Below are positions 32,461 through 41,233 of a stretch of DNA of 48,535 nt, piece by piece. The translations under genes were made by a program, and so were the position numbers. Numbering within the stretch: the first letter of the stretch is position 1; every line of letters starts with the position of its first letter. The notes under the pieces were generated by a model. It searched no databases. It worked only from the letters and a program-made list of their open reading frames with translations, and had not been told where the DNA came from. Origin of the DNA: Clostridium sp. (lineage in GTDB: Bacteria; Bacteroidota; Bacteroidia; Bacteroidales; Muribaculaceae); NCBI GenBank assembly GCA_023666615.1, contig JAMPBQ010000001.1:30539-79073 (forward strand), written 5' to 3'.

Positions 32461-32988
32461 ATGAAGAAAATTCTTTTGGTCGCCATGTTTGTCATGGCCG
32501 CTGTGTGCTGCAAGGCGCAATTCTTCGCAGGCGGCACTTTGGGCGTCGCCACGCAAAAGTCAGGTGATGCTCCGCGTTTGACTACTTTCGCTATTGTGCC
32601 CACTGCCGGTTTCAATTTCAGTGAGAGTTTCAGCGCTGGCGTTGAACTGGGATATGACTATGCCGAGCAGGACAATTCAACAGTGAATAATTTTATGGTT
32701 GGTCTTTTTGGCCGTCTTAATTTTTATCGCCATGATAATTTCTCAATTTTTGGCGAGGCCGCTGTAGATTATCTCCGCTACAAGGAAGATCATGTTCCTG
32801 GAATGGGAGGCATTGGCATTTTTGTTCGTCCTGGAATTTCTTATATGCTAAGTGATAATTGGCAGATTCTTGCAAAGAGCAATCTTTTCAGCTATTCTCA
32901 CTATAGCCTTGATGGTGAGGGATTCAATAACACTGGCTTTGCGATCAATCTCACCAACATTCAGCTCGGCATCGTCTACAATTTCTAA
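32461..32988 (+). CDS. Small outer-membrane beta-barrel protein
   Basis: A 175-residue protein with a signal peptide (MKKILLVAMFVMAAVCCKA, cleavage before Q) and alternating hydrophobic strands typical of 8-stranded barrels (FAGGTLGVATQ, SAGVELGYDYAEQ, FGRLNFYRHDNF), ending in a terminal aromatic strand (NIQLGIVYNF) as needed for outer-membrane insertion. It resembles the OprF N-terminal/opacity-type barrel family. Role unknown; single-gene unit with its own promoter and terminator. Confidence 0.88.
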   Translation: MKKILLVAMFVMAAVCCKAQFFAGGTLGVATQKSGDAPRLTTFAIVPTAGFNFSESFSAGVELGYDYAEQDNSTVNNFMVGLFGRLNFYRHDNFSIFGEAAVDYLRYKEDHVPGMGGIGIFVRPGISYMLSDNWQILAKSNLFSYSHYSLDGEGFNNTGFAINLTNIQLGIVYNF

Positions 32989-33005
32989 TTGAAATTCATC
33001 AAAAT

Positions 33006-33044
33006 AAAAACGGCGGCAAGGAAAAAAACTTGCCGCCGTTTTTT
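33006..33044. terminator. Bidirectional terminator
   Basis: A 14-bp perfect stem AAAACGGCGGCAAG (33007-33020) with CTTGCCGCCGTTTT (33029-33042), T-runs on both strands, between convergent genes. Confidence 0.92.
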
Positions 33045-33058
33045 ATGCATATAAGTTA

Positions 33059-33349
33059 TCAAATAGTGTCGACGATTTCTTGCAGATGGTTTCGGCTGTA
33101 AGGTCGGGTCTTTGGCTTGTCCGCCTTTTTTTGTTTTCTTGGCTTTTTCTTTTTGATGGTGTCAGCAGGAGCATGAATGGCGGAATCAATTTGTCTCACC
33201 AGCGCGCTGTCGGGCGTTGCCGGGGCACCGGCTGTCGAGCAGGTTGTGCGTGAGCACATCGCCGTTGCTGCGATGAAGAGAATCAAAGCCGCAACGGTGA
33301 GCAAGCCTGTGCGCTCGGCCGTGAATAGTCGGAATCTATCTTTGGCCAT
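33059..33349 (-). CDS. Small membrane-anchored basic protein
   Basis: A 96-residue protein with one hydrophobic segment (LLTVAALILFIAATAMC, about 16-32) and a Lys-rich soluble tail (KKKKPRKQKKADKPKTRP) ending RNHLQEIVDTI. It begins 7 nt after the ClC gene, so is probably co-transcribed. The N-terminus MAKDRFRLFTAERTG recalls proteins with a short cytosolic start and a periplasmic tail. No family recognised. Confidence 0.7.
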   Translation of the reverse strand: MAKDRFRLFTAERTGLLTVAALILFIAATAMCSRTTCSTAGAPATPDSALVRQIDSAIHAPADTIKKKKPRKQKKADKPKTRPYSRNHLQEIVDTI

Positions 33350-33356
33350 AGGGTTT

Positions 33357-35165
33357 TTAGTCCTCGCAGTAATGCCTTAGCACACGCCGGTAAGAGTTGA
33401 AAATCTTTGACTTCGATACGAAGCCCACGTATTTCCTGTTTTCCACGACCGGCAGATTCCATGCGCCGGTGTCGTCGAATGTCTTCATCACCTTCTCCAT
33501 GCTGTCACCGATTTCTATTTTGGCGGGCGGCGCTGACATGAATGTGGCGACGGTCATCTTCTTGTACAGGTCAGGACGGAACATGATATTGCGTATTTCA
33601 TCAAGCAGCACAAGGCCGATGAGATTGCCCTGCGGGTCAAGCACCGGGAAAAGATTGCGGGTGGATTGCGAAATGACGTCCACCATCTGTCGCAGGTTCA
33701 TATCGGGAGTTACCGCAAGGAAATCCTTCTCAATCACATTGTTCACCTTCAGCAGCGTAAGCACCGCCTTGTCCTTATGGTGGGTGAGCAGTTCGCCGCG
33801 GCGGGCCAATCGCATCGTATAGATGCTGTAAGGCATAAACATTTTTATCGTGCCGTAGCTGATGGTTGAAACAATAAGCAAGGGAAGGAACAGCGAATAT
33901 CCACCCGTGAGCTCGGCGGTGAGGAAGATGGCCATAAGCGGCGCGTGCATTACTCCGCTCATTACCCCGGCCATGCCTATTAACGCGAAGTTCTTTGCGC
34001 TGACGTCCACGCCGATGCCAAATGAATTTACGATGAAGGCGAAAAGAAATCCCGTTAGGCAGCCCACATATAGCGAGGGAGCGAAAGTGCCGCCTACGCC
34101 GCCGGCGCCGTTTGTCGACGACGTGGCGAAGGCCTTTGTGGCGATCACCAGCGCTATGAAGACGATTATAAACCATATGTTGTGGGATTCCGCGGCAAAT
34201 GGCGATATCTCAATCAGATTGCTCACGTTGCCCGAGAGAAGGCTGTTGATGCTGTCATACCCCTCGCCGTACAGCGGCGGAAACAGAAACACCAGCGCGC
34301 TTAGGATTAGGCATCCCACCAAGGTGCGCATCCATCGGTTTTTGAATCTGCGGAAGAACGTCTCCATCATATTCATCGCCTTGGTGAAATACAGCGACAC
34401 CAATCCGCACACCACTCCGAGAATCACCGCGTGGGGCACGCGAGCCATCGTAAAGTTCTCGCTCTGCACGTAGAAAAATTCAAAATCAAACCCCGTATAG
34501 CCGTAGGCGATTGTGGCGCCGGTGATTGACGCGATCAGCAGGGGCATTACGGTCACGGTGGTCAAATCCAGCATCAGCACTTCAAGGGTGAAAAGCATCC
34601 CGGCGATGGGCGCCTTGAATATGCCTGCGATGCCGGCCGCCGCGCCGCACCCCACCAATATCATCAAAATTCTTGGCGATAGGCGAAACAGCGAGCCAAG
34701 GTTGGAACCGATTGCCGCGCCCGTGTATACGATTGGGCCCTCAGCCCCCACCGAGCCGCCGCAGCCTATGGTGACGGAGCTGGCCAAAAGCGATGTGTAC
34801 ATGTTGTGGCTCTTAAGGCGGCTCTTTTTCTGCGATATGGCATACAGCACCTGGGTAACGCCGTGGGAAATGTCATCCCTCACTATGTATCTTACGTACA
34901 GGGCCACAATCACCACGCCTATGGCCGGGGCGATAACGTAGGCGAAGTTGAATCCAGCATGAATGTCAGCTCCCCATCCAATCACGATGGAGCCGATAGT
35001 GTGGATAAGCCATTTAAGCGCCATTGCGGCCAGGCCTCCGAAGATTCCCACTAAAAGGGAAAGGAAAATCACAAAGTTTTTTTCCTTGATATGGTGTTCG
35101 CGCCATGATAGGAATTTCAAGAACCATTCCGGCGCTTTCTTTGCGGCAGTTTGCGGTAAAGCCAT
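33357..35165 (-). CDS. ClC-type chloride/proton antiporter with CBS domains
   Basis: A 602-residue protein. The membrane part (about 30-435) shows the ClC signatures: ISHGV near 99 in place of the GSGIP loop, GCGGSVGAEGP with the gating glutamate E142, and GAGGVGGTFAPS. The gating Glu favours H+/Cl- exchange rather than a passive channel. Two CBS domains (about 455-600; LRQMVDVISQSTRNLFPVLD and GDSMEKVMKTFDDTGAWNLPV) may bind nucleotides and control transport. The next gene starts 7 nt later. Confidence 0.93.
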   Translation of the reverse strand: MALPQTAAKKAPEWFLKFLSWREHHIKEKNFVIFLSLLVGIFGGLAAMALKWLIHTIGSIVIGWGADIHAGFNFAYVIAPAIGVVIVALYVRYIVRDDISHGVTQVLYAISQKKSRLKSHNMYTSLLASSVTIGCGGSVGAEGPIVYTGAAIGSNLGSLFRLSPRILMILVGCGAAAGIAGIFKAPIAGMLFTLEVLMLDLTTVTVMPLLIASITGATIAYGYTGFDFEFFYVQSENFTMARVPHAVILGVVCGLVSLYFTKAMNMMETFFRRFKNRWMRTLVGCLILSALVFLFPPLYGEGYDSINSLLSGNVSNLIEISPFAAESHNIWFIIVFIALVIATKAFATSSTNGAGGVGGTFAPSLYVGCLTGFLFAFIVNSFGIGVDVSAKNFALIGMAGVMSGVMHAPLMAIFLTAELTGGYSLFLPLLIVSTISYGTIKMFMPYSIYTMRLARRGELLTHHKDKAVLTLLKVNNVIEKDFLAVTPDMNLRQMVDVISQSTRNLFPVLDPQGNLIGLVLLDEIRNIMFRPDLYKKMTVATFMSAPPAKIEIGDSMEKVMKTFDDTGAWNLPVVENRKYVGFVSKSKIFNSYRRVLRHYCED

Positions 35166-35195
35166 TGTTTATATTCTAATTAAATCTTGTCAACA

Positions 35196-36605
35196 TCACA
35201 CGCCTTTTCCCGTAAGGACGGTGCTGATGGTGTAGAAAAGTATCTTGACGTCAACGGCGAACGAAACGTTTTCGACATAGACGAGGTCGTATTTTATGCG
35301 CTGCAGCATCTGCTCCAAATTCTGCGCATACCCGTATTTCACCATTCCCCACGAGGTGATGCCCGGGCGCACTTGATGCACGAGGTTGTACTGCGGGGCC
35401 CTTTCCACAATCTGCTTCAGATAAAATTCCCTTTCGGGTCTCGGGCCCACTATTGACATTTCCCCCTTGAGCACGTTGAGGAATTGTGGCAGCTCGTCAA
35501 GGCGGTATTTGCGCAGCGTGCGCCCCAGCGGCGTTATTCTAGGGTCGTCGGCTGAGGACAGAGCCGGCCCGTCGGCCTCGGCGTCGGTACGCATTGTGCG
35601 GAATTTGAGTATCTCAAAAGGCTTTTTCTTATAACCGATGCGAGTTTGTTTGAAGATTGCCGGGCCCTTTGAGTCCAGCTTTATCAGCGTAGCGATCACC
35701 GCGTACACCGGAGCAAGGGCCACAAGGGCTATCGCCGAGGCGGCGATGTCGCCAAGGAACTTCAGATTGCGGGTCAATTCGGGAATGTCTGATTTTGATA
35801 TGTCGATTAGCACCTCTCCGGCCACGGAAGAGGTCTTGCCCTTTGAGGCGAGGAAATGGTAAGAGCCGGGGGTGACATATACGCTTTTGCCCGAAGGGAG
35901 GAGGGCGTTGATCGCCTGCATTGTCTGCTCTATGCCAATGCCGTCGGGTATGATGATGTATGACGCGGCCTTTTCCGAGGCGGCTATTTCCTTGGCTTGT
36001 TTGATGTCATATGCGGGCAAGTCCATCTCCTGCGGCCTTTCCGCCCGCGGGGTGGCGAAGGCACATATGGAAAATCCCATTTGTCGATATTTGCACTCAA
36101 GGTCCTTAGCCAATGACGCGGCCTTGTCAGGAAGGCCAAACACGATGGTGGGGAATGATATCGCGCGATTCCAAATCCTTGTGGCGGCGATCTTCGTTAT
36201 GATTACGCGCTCAATGGATGTGAAGCCTCCAATAAGCCCCCACACTATCGCGATCATCTCCAGATTGCTCAACCTATCGAATATGTCGTCGTTGAATATC
36301 GCTATGAAGAATATAGCTATGGCTCCCACAAGCGAGGTTGACAAGGCGTTGAGTATGTCTTCAAGTCGGCTCTTGAAGAAAACGGAATTATAATATCCCG
36401 ATATTGCGTAAATGCACACCATCATCAGCGGGAATGCAATCTGCCCGATGATGATTGTTGGCATTGAGAAGTACGCCGATATGCCTGGAAGCTCGCTGTT
36501 AGACGGAATCGTATAGAAGCGTATGACATTGAAAACGCACCACGCCAGGGATGCCGCCAGAAAGTCTGACAGTATGTAGGTGAGGCGTAGGCGTTTAGTC
36601 TGCAT
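35196..36605 (-). CDS. Polyprenyl-phosphate sugar-1-phosphate transferase (exopolysaccharide initiation)
   Basis: A 469-residue protein of the WcaJ/WbaP type, which puts the first sugar phosphate on undecaprenyl phosphate. N-terminal four-helix membrane region, a Rossmann-like CoA-binding-like middle (about 145-260), another membrane helix near 285-310, then the bacterial sugar transferase domain: GPAIFKQTRIGYKKKPFEI, FRTMRTDAE, RYRL-like KYRLDELPQFLNVLKG and MSIVGPRPE. Such genes start capsule or EPS repeat units; the sugar is not predictable. Confidence 0.92.
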   Translation of the reverse strand: MQTKRLRLTYILSDFLAASLAWCVFNVIRFYTIPSNSELPGISAYFSMPTIIIGQIAFPLMMVCIYAISGYYNSVFFKSRLEDILNALSTSLVGAIAIFFIAIFNDDIFDRLSNLEMIAIVWGLIGGFTSIERVIITKIAATRIWNRAISFPTIVFGLPDKAASLAKDLECKYRQMGFSICAFATPRAERPQEMDLPAYDIKQAKEIAASEKAASYIIIPDGIGIEQTMQAINALLPSGKSVYVTPGSYHFLASKGKTSSVAGEVLIDISKSDIPELTRNLKFLGDIAASAIALVALAPVYAVIATLIKLDSKGPAIFKQTRIGYKKKPFEILKFRTMRTDAEADGPALSSADDPRITPLGRTLRKYRLDELPQFLNVLKGEMSIVGPRPEREFYLKQIVERAPQYNLVHQVRPGITSWGMVKYGYAQNLEQMLQRIKYDLVYVENVSFAVDVKILFYTISTVLTGKGV

Positions 36606-36638
36606 TATATTGTATTGTGGATAACGGGCGTCTTTCCC

Positions 36639-37214
36639 TTATTTGCGGAGAATCTTGAATTGCCCTCCGGCGCTTATCTTTATGACCATTGAAGGAGCTG
36701 CGGCCGCGGGCTCATCGCGTCTTGATTGGCACACATAGTCCACTCCCTCAATAATTTCTTTGGAAATATCCTTAAAGCATTGAGGGGTGGGCTCGCCGCT
36801 TACGTTGGCCGACGTTGAGACCAGGGGGCGGCGGAATCTTTGGCAGAGCCGGCTTGAAAATTCCTCTTTCGTCAGCCTTACGGCCAGGCTGCCGTCGGGG
36901 GCGAGAAGGTTTTCGGCCACTCCCGCGCCTTTGTCATAAACGATGGTGACGGGCTTGTCCGCGGCGTCAATGAGCTGCCAAGCCACCTCCGGCACTTCCT
37001 CCACGGCGCGTTCCAGCGCTATTTCCGAGCCCACCAACGTAATGAGCGCTTTAGAGTCATCGCGCTTCTTCAGAGCGTACACCTTTTCCACGGCCTTGGG
37101 GTTGGTGGCGTCGCAGCCAATGCCCCATACCGTATCTGTGGGGTAGAGTATAAGCCCGCCCTTTTTTAGTGTCTGCACGGCCAGGTCTATGTCTTTTCTA
37201 AAATCAGTGTCCAT
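36639..37214 (-). CDS. tsaC: Threonylcarbamoyl-AMP synthase (YrdC/Sua5 family)
   Basis: A 191-residue enzyme that makes threonylcarbamoyl-AMP, the first step of the t6A37 tRNA modification. The YrdC fold is clear: GGLILYPTDTVWGIGCDA, KKRDDSKALITLV, and SLAVRLTKEEF with PLVSTSANVSGEP. Length matches the short TsaC/YrdC type without the Sua5 domain. It begins 3 nt before the FBPase gene's stop side, suggesting co-transcription. Confidence 0.93.
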   Translation of the reverse strand: MDTDFRKDIDLAVQTLKKGGLILYPTDTVWGIGCDATNPKAVEKVYALKKRDDSKALITLVGSEIALERAVEEVPEVAWQLIDAADKPVTIVYDKGAGVAENLLAPDGSLAVRLTKEEFSSRLCQRFRRPLVSTSANVSGEPTPQCFKDISKEIIEGVDYVCQSRRDEPAAAAPSMVIKISAGGQFKILRK

Positions 37215-37217
37215 AGG

Positions 37218-39218
37218 TCAAAGCGCTGTTGAGTTCTTTTCCTTGATGAAGCCGTGTCGGTAAGCAAAGAGCAATTCCCTCAATTCGTGGATTTGATGCT
37301 CCAGCTCATGGCCTTTGTCGGTGTCGTGGACAAGAATGCGGCTGTTGTTCAGTTCCACCACCTGCGTCGTGCTTACAATGTCTGTGCCGTTCCTAACGGA
37401 ATCCTCAGCGCTCGTGAATGGCTCATGCTGCACCAGCTGCAGGCCGCGGCTGTGGAATACAAGCGTGTATCCGGCAATGCCAGTGGTCTTGTGGTACGCC
37501 TTTGAGAATCCGCCGTCTATCACCAGCATTTTGCCGTTGGCCTTGATTGGGTTTTCTCCCTTGGCGGCCTTTACCGGCACATGGCCGTTGATGATGTGGC
37601 GATGCTGGCCTGTCACGCCGAAGGCGTCGAGTATGCGGTCGCAAACCTCTTCCTTGTCGCGCAGCTTATAGTACCAGCCCTTCTCCTCAACGTGAGTCTC
37701 CTTGTCGGCTATGTAGTACCGCTCGAATGTGGCCATCTTCGACTTGTCGAAAAGTGGGGAGTCCGGCCCGCACCATAGATACCAGTAGTAATCAATGGCG
37801 TGCTTGCGCTCTTCAGGCGATGTGTCGCGGTTGAAGGCTGATCGCATCATCAGCCCCAGGCGATACATCAGCTCCCGCCCGCTGTAAGATGCGTTGCCTA
37901 CTTTCACTTGCTTAAGGCTTCCGTCCTCATTTATGGGAACGGAGGCGTGGAACATCAGATTGCTGTTGCAGATATTGTAGAGGCACCCGTGCGAAAACAG
38001 AAGCGATATATGGCGCTTCAGCTTGTCGCTGATGGCGAAGGAATGCCTGAGGCCCTCCACTATGCCCTCCTCTTCGGGAGTCAGCTTGTACGGGTCGGCG
38101 TGGTCGATAGTGGGGAAATGCTTGTCTAGCATTTCATATTCCGTCCCGCCGATCGTTACCGTGCCCTTTTCATAGTTTACGAGGTGCAGGAGCTTTCTGT
38201 CGGTCATTCCCCATTCCGGGTGGCGGTCCAGCATCGCGCCTTCAAGCTTGAATTGGATTACCGCTATGGCCTTGTGCATCTGCGCAATCAGCAGCCGGCG
38301 CTTCTCCGATAGGTCAATGTCGCCGTATTTCGATGGCATGTAAATCTCGCACGGGTCATCGGCGTATGCCTCCATGGCGAATGTGGCCAATGGAGTGAGG
38401 TTAATGCCGTATCCTTCCTCCAGGGTCGCCAAGTTGGCGTATCGCAGGCTGATGCGCAGCACGTTGGCTATGCAGCATTCGTTGCCAGCTGCCGCTCCCA
38501 TCCACAGGGCGTCATGGTTGCCCCAGCTGATGTCAAATCGTGGAAACGACATGAGGGTGTCAAGCACAAGATGCGCCCCCGGGCCACGGTCGAACAAATC
38601 TCCAAGCAGGTGAAGCTGGTCAATGCTAAGCCTCTGTATCACATAGCAGATGGCAATGACAAATTCCCCGGCTTGGCCGGTGGAAATTATCGATTCTATG
38701 ATGCGGTTGTAATATCCTTGCTTGTTTTCGGTGGGCGCCTCGTGCAGCAGCTCCTCTATGATGTAGGCAAATTCCCTCGGAAGCGCCTTCCTGACCTTCG
38801 ACCTTGAATACTTTGAGGATACTTTCTGCAGCACCTTTATCAGCTGGTGGAGCGTAATAAGGTAGAAATCAGCCATGTTTGGTTCACTTTGCTGCACGTA
38901 TTCCAATTTTTGTTCGGGATAGTATATGAGAGAGCAAAGTTCGCGCAAATCACTGTCGCGCATGGTGTTGCCGAATATCTCCACCACTTTTCTGCGGATA
39001 TCGCCCGAGGCGTTGCGCAGAACATGCTCAAACGCCGCGTTTTCGCCGTGAATGTCGGCTATGAAATGCTCAGTGCCCTTTGGCAGATTCAGTATGGCCT
39101 CAAGGTTTATGATTTCCGTGCTGGCTGCCGAGACGCTGCCGAAGCTGTGGGAAAGCAGCTCAAGATAGCGGCGGTCGGCTTCTATTTGCTGTGAGGTGAA
39201 GCTGGAAGAATCGCTCAT
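37218..39218 (-). CDS. fbp: Fructose-1,6-bisphosphatase, class III
   Basis: A 666-residue enzyme of gluconeogenesis that removes the 1-phosphate from fructose 1,6-bisphosphate. ATG 39218 (MSDSSSFTS) is preferred; an ATG at 39245 is in frame. It carries calcineurin-like metal motifs FIADIHGE, LLGDLFDRGPG and SWGNHDALWMG, and the late NGHVPVKAAKGENPI and VIDGGFSKAYH segments of the class III (Firmicutes/Bacteroidetes) family. Length is normal. It is the usual FBPase of gut Bacteroidales. Confidence 0.95.
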   Translation of the reverse strand: MSDSSSFTSQQIEADRRYLELLSHSFGSVSAASTEIINLEAILNLPKGTEHFIADIHGENAAFEHVLRNASGDIRRKVVEIFGNTMRDSDLRELCSLIYYPEQKLEYVQQSEPNMADFYLITLHQLIKVLQKVSSKYSRSKVRKALPREFAYIIEELLHEAPTENKQGYYNRIIESIISTGQAGEFVIAICYVIQRLSIDQLHLLGDLFDRGPGAHLVLDTLMSFPRFDISWGNHDALWMGAAAGNECCIANVLRISLRYANLATLEEGYGINLTPLATFAMEAYADDPCEIYMPSKYGDIDLSEKRRLLIAQMHKAIAVIQFKLEGAMLDRHPEWGMTDRKLLHLVNYEKGTVTIGGTEYEMLDKHFPTIDHADPYKLTPEEEGIVEGLRHSFAISDKLKRHISLLFSHGCLYNICNSNLMFHASVPINEDGSLKQVKVGNASYSGRELMYRLGLMMRSAFNRDTSPEERKHAIDYYWYLWCGPDSPLFDKSKMATFERYYIADKETHVEEKGWYYKLRDKEEVCDRILDAFGVTGQHRHIINGHVPVKAAKGENPIKANGKMLVIDGGFSKAYHKTTGIAGYTLVFHSRGLQLVQHEPFTSAEDSVRNGTDIVSTTQVVELNNSRILVHDTDKGHELEHQIHELRELLFAYRHGFIKEKNSTAL

Positions 39219-39250
39219 AGACAAGGTTTTGTTTGTATATAGCATAGACG

Positions 39251-39275
39251 CAATCGCGGAGATGCTCCGCGATTG
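39251..39275. repeat. Perfect inverted repeat upstream of fbp
   Basis: CAATCGCGGA (39251-39260) and TCCGCGATTG (39266-39275) with a 5-nt loop. No T-run follows on either side. It lies between the zinc ribbon gene and fbp on the - strand, so it may be a weak terminator, an mRNA hairpin or an operator. Confidence 0.6.
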
Positions 39276-39350
39276 GTCTGTATGGGGTGATTGCCATTAG
39301 GCCGGATAGCTGCCTTCAGAAGGAGCGGCCTCATTCCGGACAATGGGGCC

Positions 39351-40115
39351 TTATGCCTCGGTCTCGATGCCGGCGAGCTCCGGGTCGATCATGATTCGGC
39401 CGCAGTATTCGCACACGATTACCTTCTTGTGCATCTTTATCTCCATTTGGCGCTGCGGGGGGATGCGGTTGAAGCAGCCGCCGCATGCGTTACGCTGCAC
39501 ATATACGATGCCAAGGCCGTTGCGCGCGTTCTTGCGGATGCGCTTGAAGGCCTTGAGGGTAAACTCGTCGATTTTAGGCTCGATTTGCTTAGCTTTCTCG
39601 CGTAGGCCTTCTTCCTCTTGGCGAGTTTCTGAAACGATTTCCTCAAGCTCGTTTTTCTTCTCGGCGAGGATATGCTCCATGTCGGCAAGCTGCTCTTTGG
39701 TTGATTCAATGTCAGCTTGAGTGTTGTCGATAGAGCGCTGGAATTCGCGTATGTGCTTTTCGGAAAGCTCTATTTCCAGGTTTTGGAATTCTATCTCCTT
39801 TGAGAGGAGGTCATATTCACGGTTGTTGCGCACGTTGTCAATCTGTTCCTGGTAGCGCGCTATTTTCATCTTCGACTCCTCGATTTTGCCCTTTTCCATA
39901 GAGAGCTGGTCGTTGAGGTCTTCGATGTTGTGGCCATAATTTTCGATGCGGGCGTTCAGGCCGGCGATCTGGTCTTCCAGGTCGCTGACTTCGAGGGGGA
40001 GCTCGCCGCGGATGGTCTTGATGCGGTCAATTTGTGAAAGGATTGTCTGGAGCTCGTAGAGTGAGCGCAGGCGCTGCTCCACGGTGGCTTGCTCAGTTTT
40101 CTTTTCAGTAGCCAT
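39351..40115 (-). CDS. Coiled-coil protein with C4 zinc ribbon
   Basis: A 254-residue protein. Residues about 10-185 are continuous coiled coil (two antiparallel helices as in DUF164 proteins); the end has a zinc ribbon with CxxC pairs (ACGGCFNRIPP and VCEYCGRIM). The family is widespread and has been linked to RNA or ribosome-related roles without a settled function. The gene starts just after the Nif3-like gene (4-nt gap), implying shared transcription. Confidence 0.9.
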   Translation of the reverse strand: MATEKKTEQATVEQRLRSLYELQTILSQIDRIKTIRGELPLEVSDLEDQIAGLNARIENYGHNIEDLNDQLSMEKGKIEESKMKIARYQEQIDNVRNNREYDLLSKEIEFQNLEIELSEKHIREFQRSIDNTQADIESTKEQLADMEHILAEKKNELEEIVSETRQEEEGLREKAKQIEPKIDEFTLKAFKRIRKNARNGLGIVYVQRNACGGCFNRIPPQRQMEIKMHKKVIVCEYCGRIMIDPELAGIETEA

Positions 40116-40119
40116 ATAT

Positions 40120-41223
40120 TTAAACGTATTTTATAGGATTGTCTTTAGTTGAAGTTGTGTACACCGGCACCATTGGGAAGCCTTTTTTCAGCATGTCGGC
40201 GATGAAGTCCTTAAAGGGAGCCTCGGTCTCAAAGTGGCCGGCGTCAATCAGAAGGATTTGGTCGCGGAAATCAACGAAATCGTGGTAGCGCACATCGGCG
40301 GTTACGAAGGCCTGGGCGCCCATTGAAACAGCCTTGCTGATGAATTCTCCGCCTGCGCCGCCGCATACGGCCACGCGCCTTATTTTGGTTTCCGGGTCCA
40401 TGTTGATGGCGCTGCATCTCACGGCCTGGCATCCAAGGCGCTCTTTCACCATTTCCGTAAATTCTGCGGCGTTGAGGCCTTCTTCGCTAATACCATAAAC
40501 GCCAAGTCCGATTTGCGGTTCCGAATTTAGCAGAGGGATGAATGAATAAGCCGGGGTTTCGTAGGGATGCGTCTCCAGAAGGGCGCTTTCCACGCGTCCC
40601 ATAATGTCAGATGTAAGCGCAACGGTGATTTGTGTTTCCTTCTCCGCGTGCCCTTCGCCTGGCGTTCCAACGTATGGGTTTGAGCCTTCCAATGGGCGGA
40701 ATGTGCCTATGCCGTTGATGTTGAAGCTGCAGCAATCATAATTTCCCAAAGCGCCGGCCCCGGCGTCAAAAAGCGCCAGGCGCACTTCGTCGGCCTTCCC
40801 CTCCGGCACCATGGTGTGCAGGGCCACGAGGCGTCCGCTCACCGGGGCCAAGGTCTTCTTTGGATCTACGCCAAGGCGCTTGGCCAAAAGGTAGGATACC
40901 CCGCCTTCAGCGCTGTCGCATGCTGTGTGGGAGGAATAAATCGTTATTCCCGCGGCAATGGCCTTTAGGGCGGTGGCCTCCTGCAGCGTGGTGCCGGTCA
41001 GGCGCTTCACCGGCTTGAAGAAGAGCGGGTGGTGGGAAATGATAAGGTTGCATCCTTTGGAAATGGCTTCATCCACGACTGCGGGGGTAGGGTCAAGGCA
41101 AACGAGGACGCCTGTGCATTCCGCCAGCGGCGATCCTACTTGCAGGCCGGAGTTGTCCCATTTCTCTTGAAGCGAAAGGCTGGCCGATTGTTCAATAAGG
41201 GATATGAGTGCTGAATTCTTCAT
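40120..41223 (-). CDS. Nif3-like dinuclear metal protein
   Basis: A 367-residue protein, ATG 41223 (MKNSALISLIEQS) preferred over upstream 41256. Metal-binding motifs of the Nif3/YbgI family are present: IISHHPLFF, SSHTACDSAEGG and LLIDAGHFETE. The family forms toroidal hexamers; proposed roles include GTP cyclohydrolase 1 type 2-like activity, but function is unproven. An inserted middle domain (about 120-230) is common in this subfamily. Confidence 0.93.
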   Translation of the reverse strand: MKNSALISLIEQSASLSLQEKWDNSGLQVGSPLAECTGVLVCLDPTPAVVDEAISKGCNLIISHHPLFFKPVKRLTGTTLQEATALKAIAAGITIYSSHTACDSAEGGVSYLLAKRLGVDPKKTLAPVSGRLVALHTMVPEGKADEVRLALFDAGAGALGNYDCCSFNINGIGTFRPLEGSNPYVGTPGEGHAEKETQITVALTSDIMGRVESALLETHPYETPAYSFIPLLNSEPQIGLGVYGISEEGLNAAEFTEMVKERLGCQAVRCSAINMDPETKIRRVAVCGGAGGEFISKAVSMGAQAFVTADVRYHDFVDFRDQILLIDAGHFETEAPFKDFIADMLKKGFPMVPVYTTSTKDNPIKYV

Positions 41224-41233
41224 CCGTTGTCGC

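Noticed and set aside
39281-39350. REP-like palindrome between fbp and the zinc ribbon gene
   Set aside because: The GGCC-containing segments there do not form the same 8-bp, 3-nt-loop layout as the RAYT-side palindromes.
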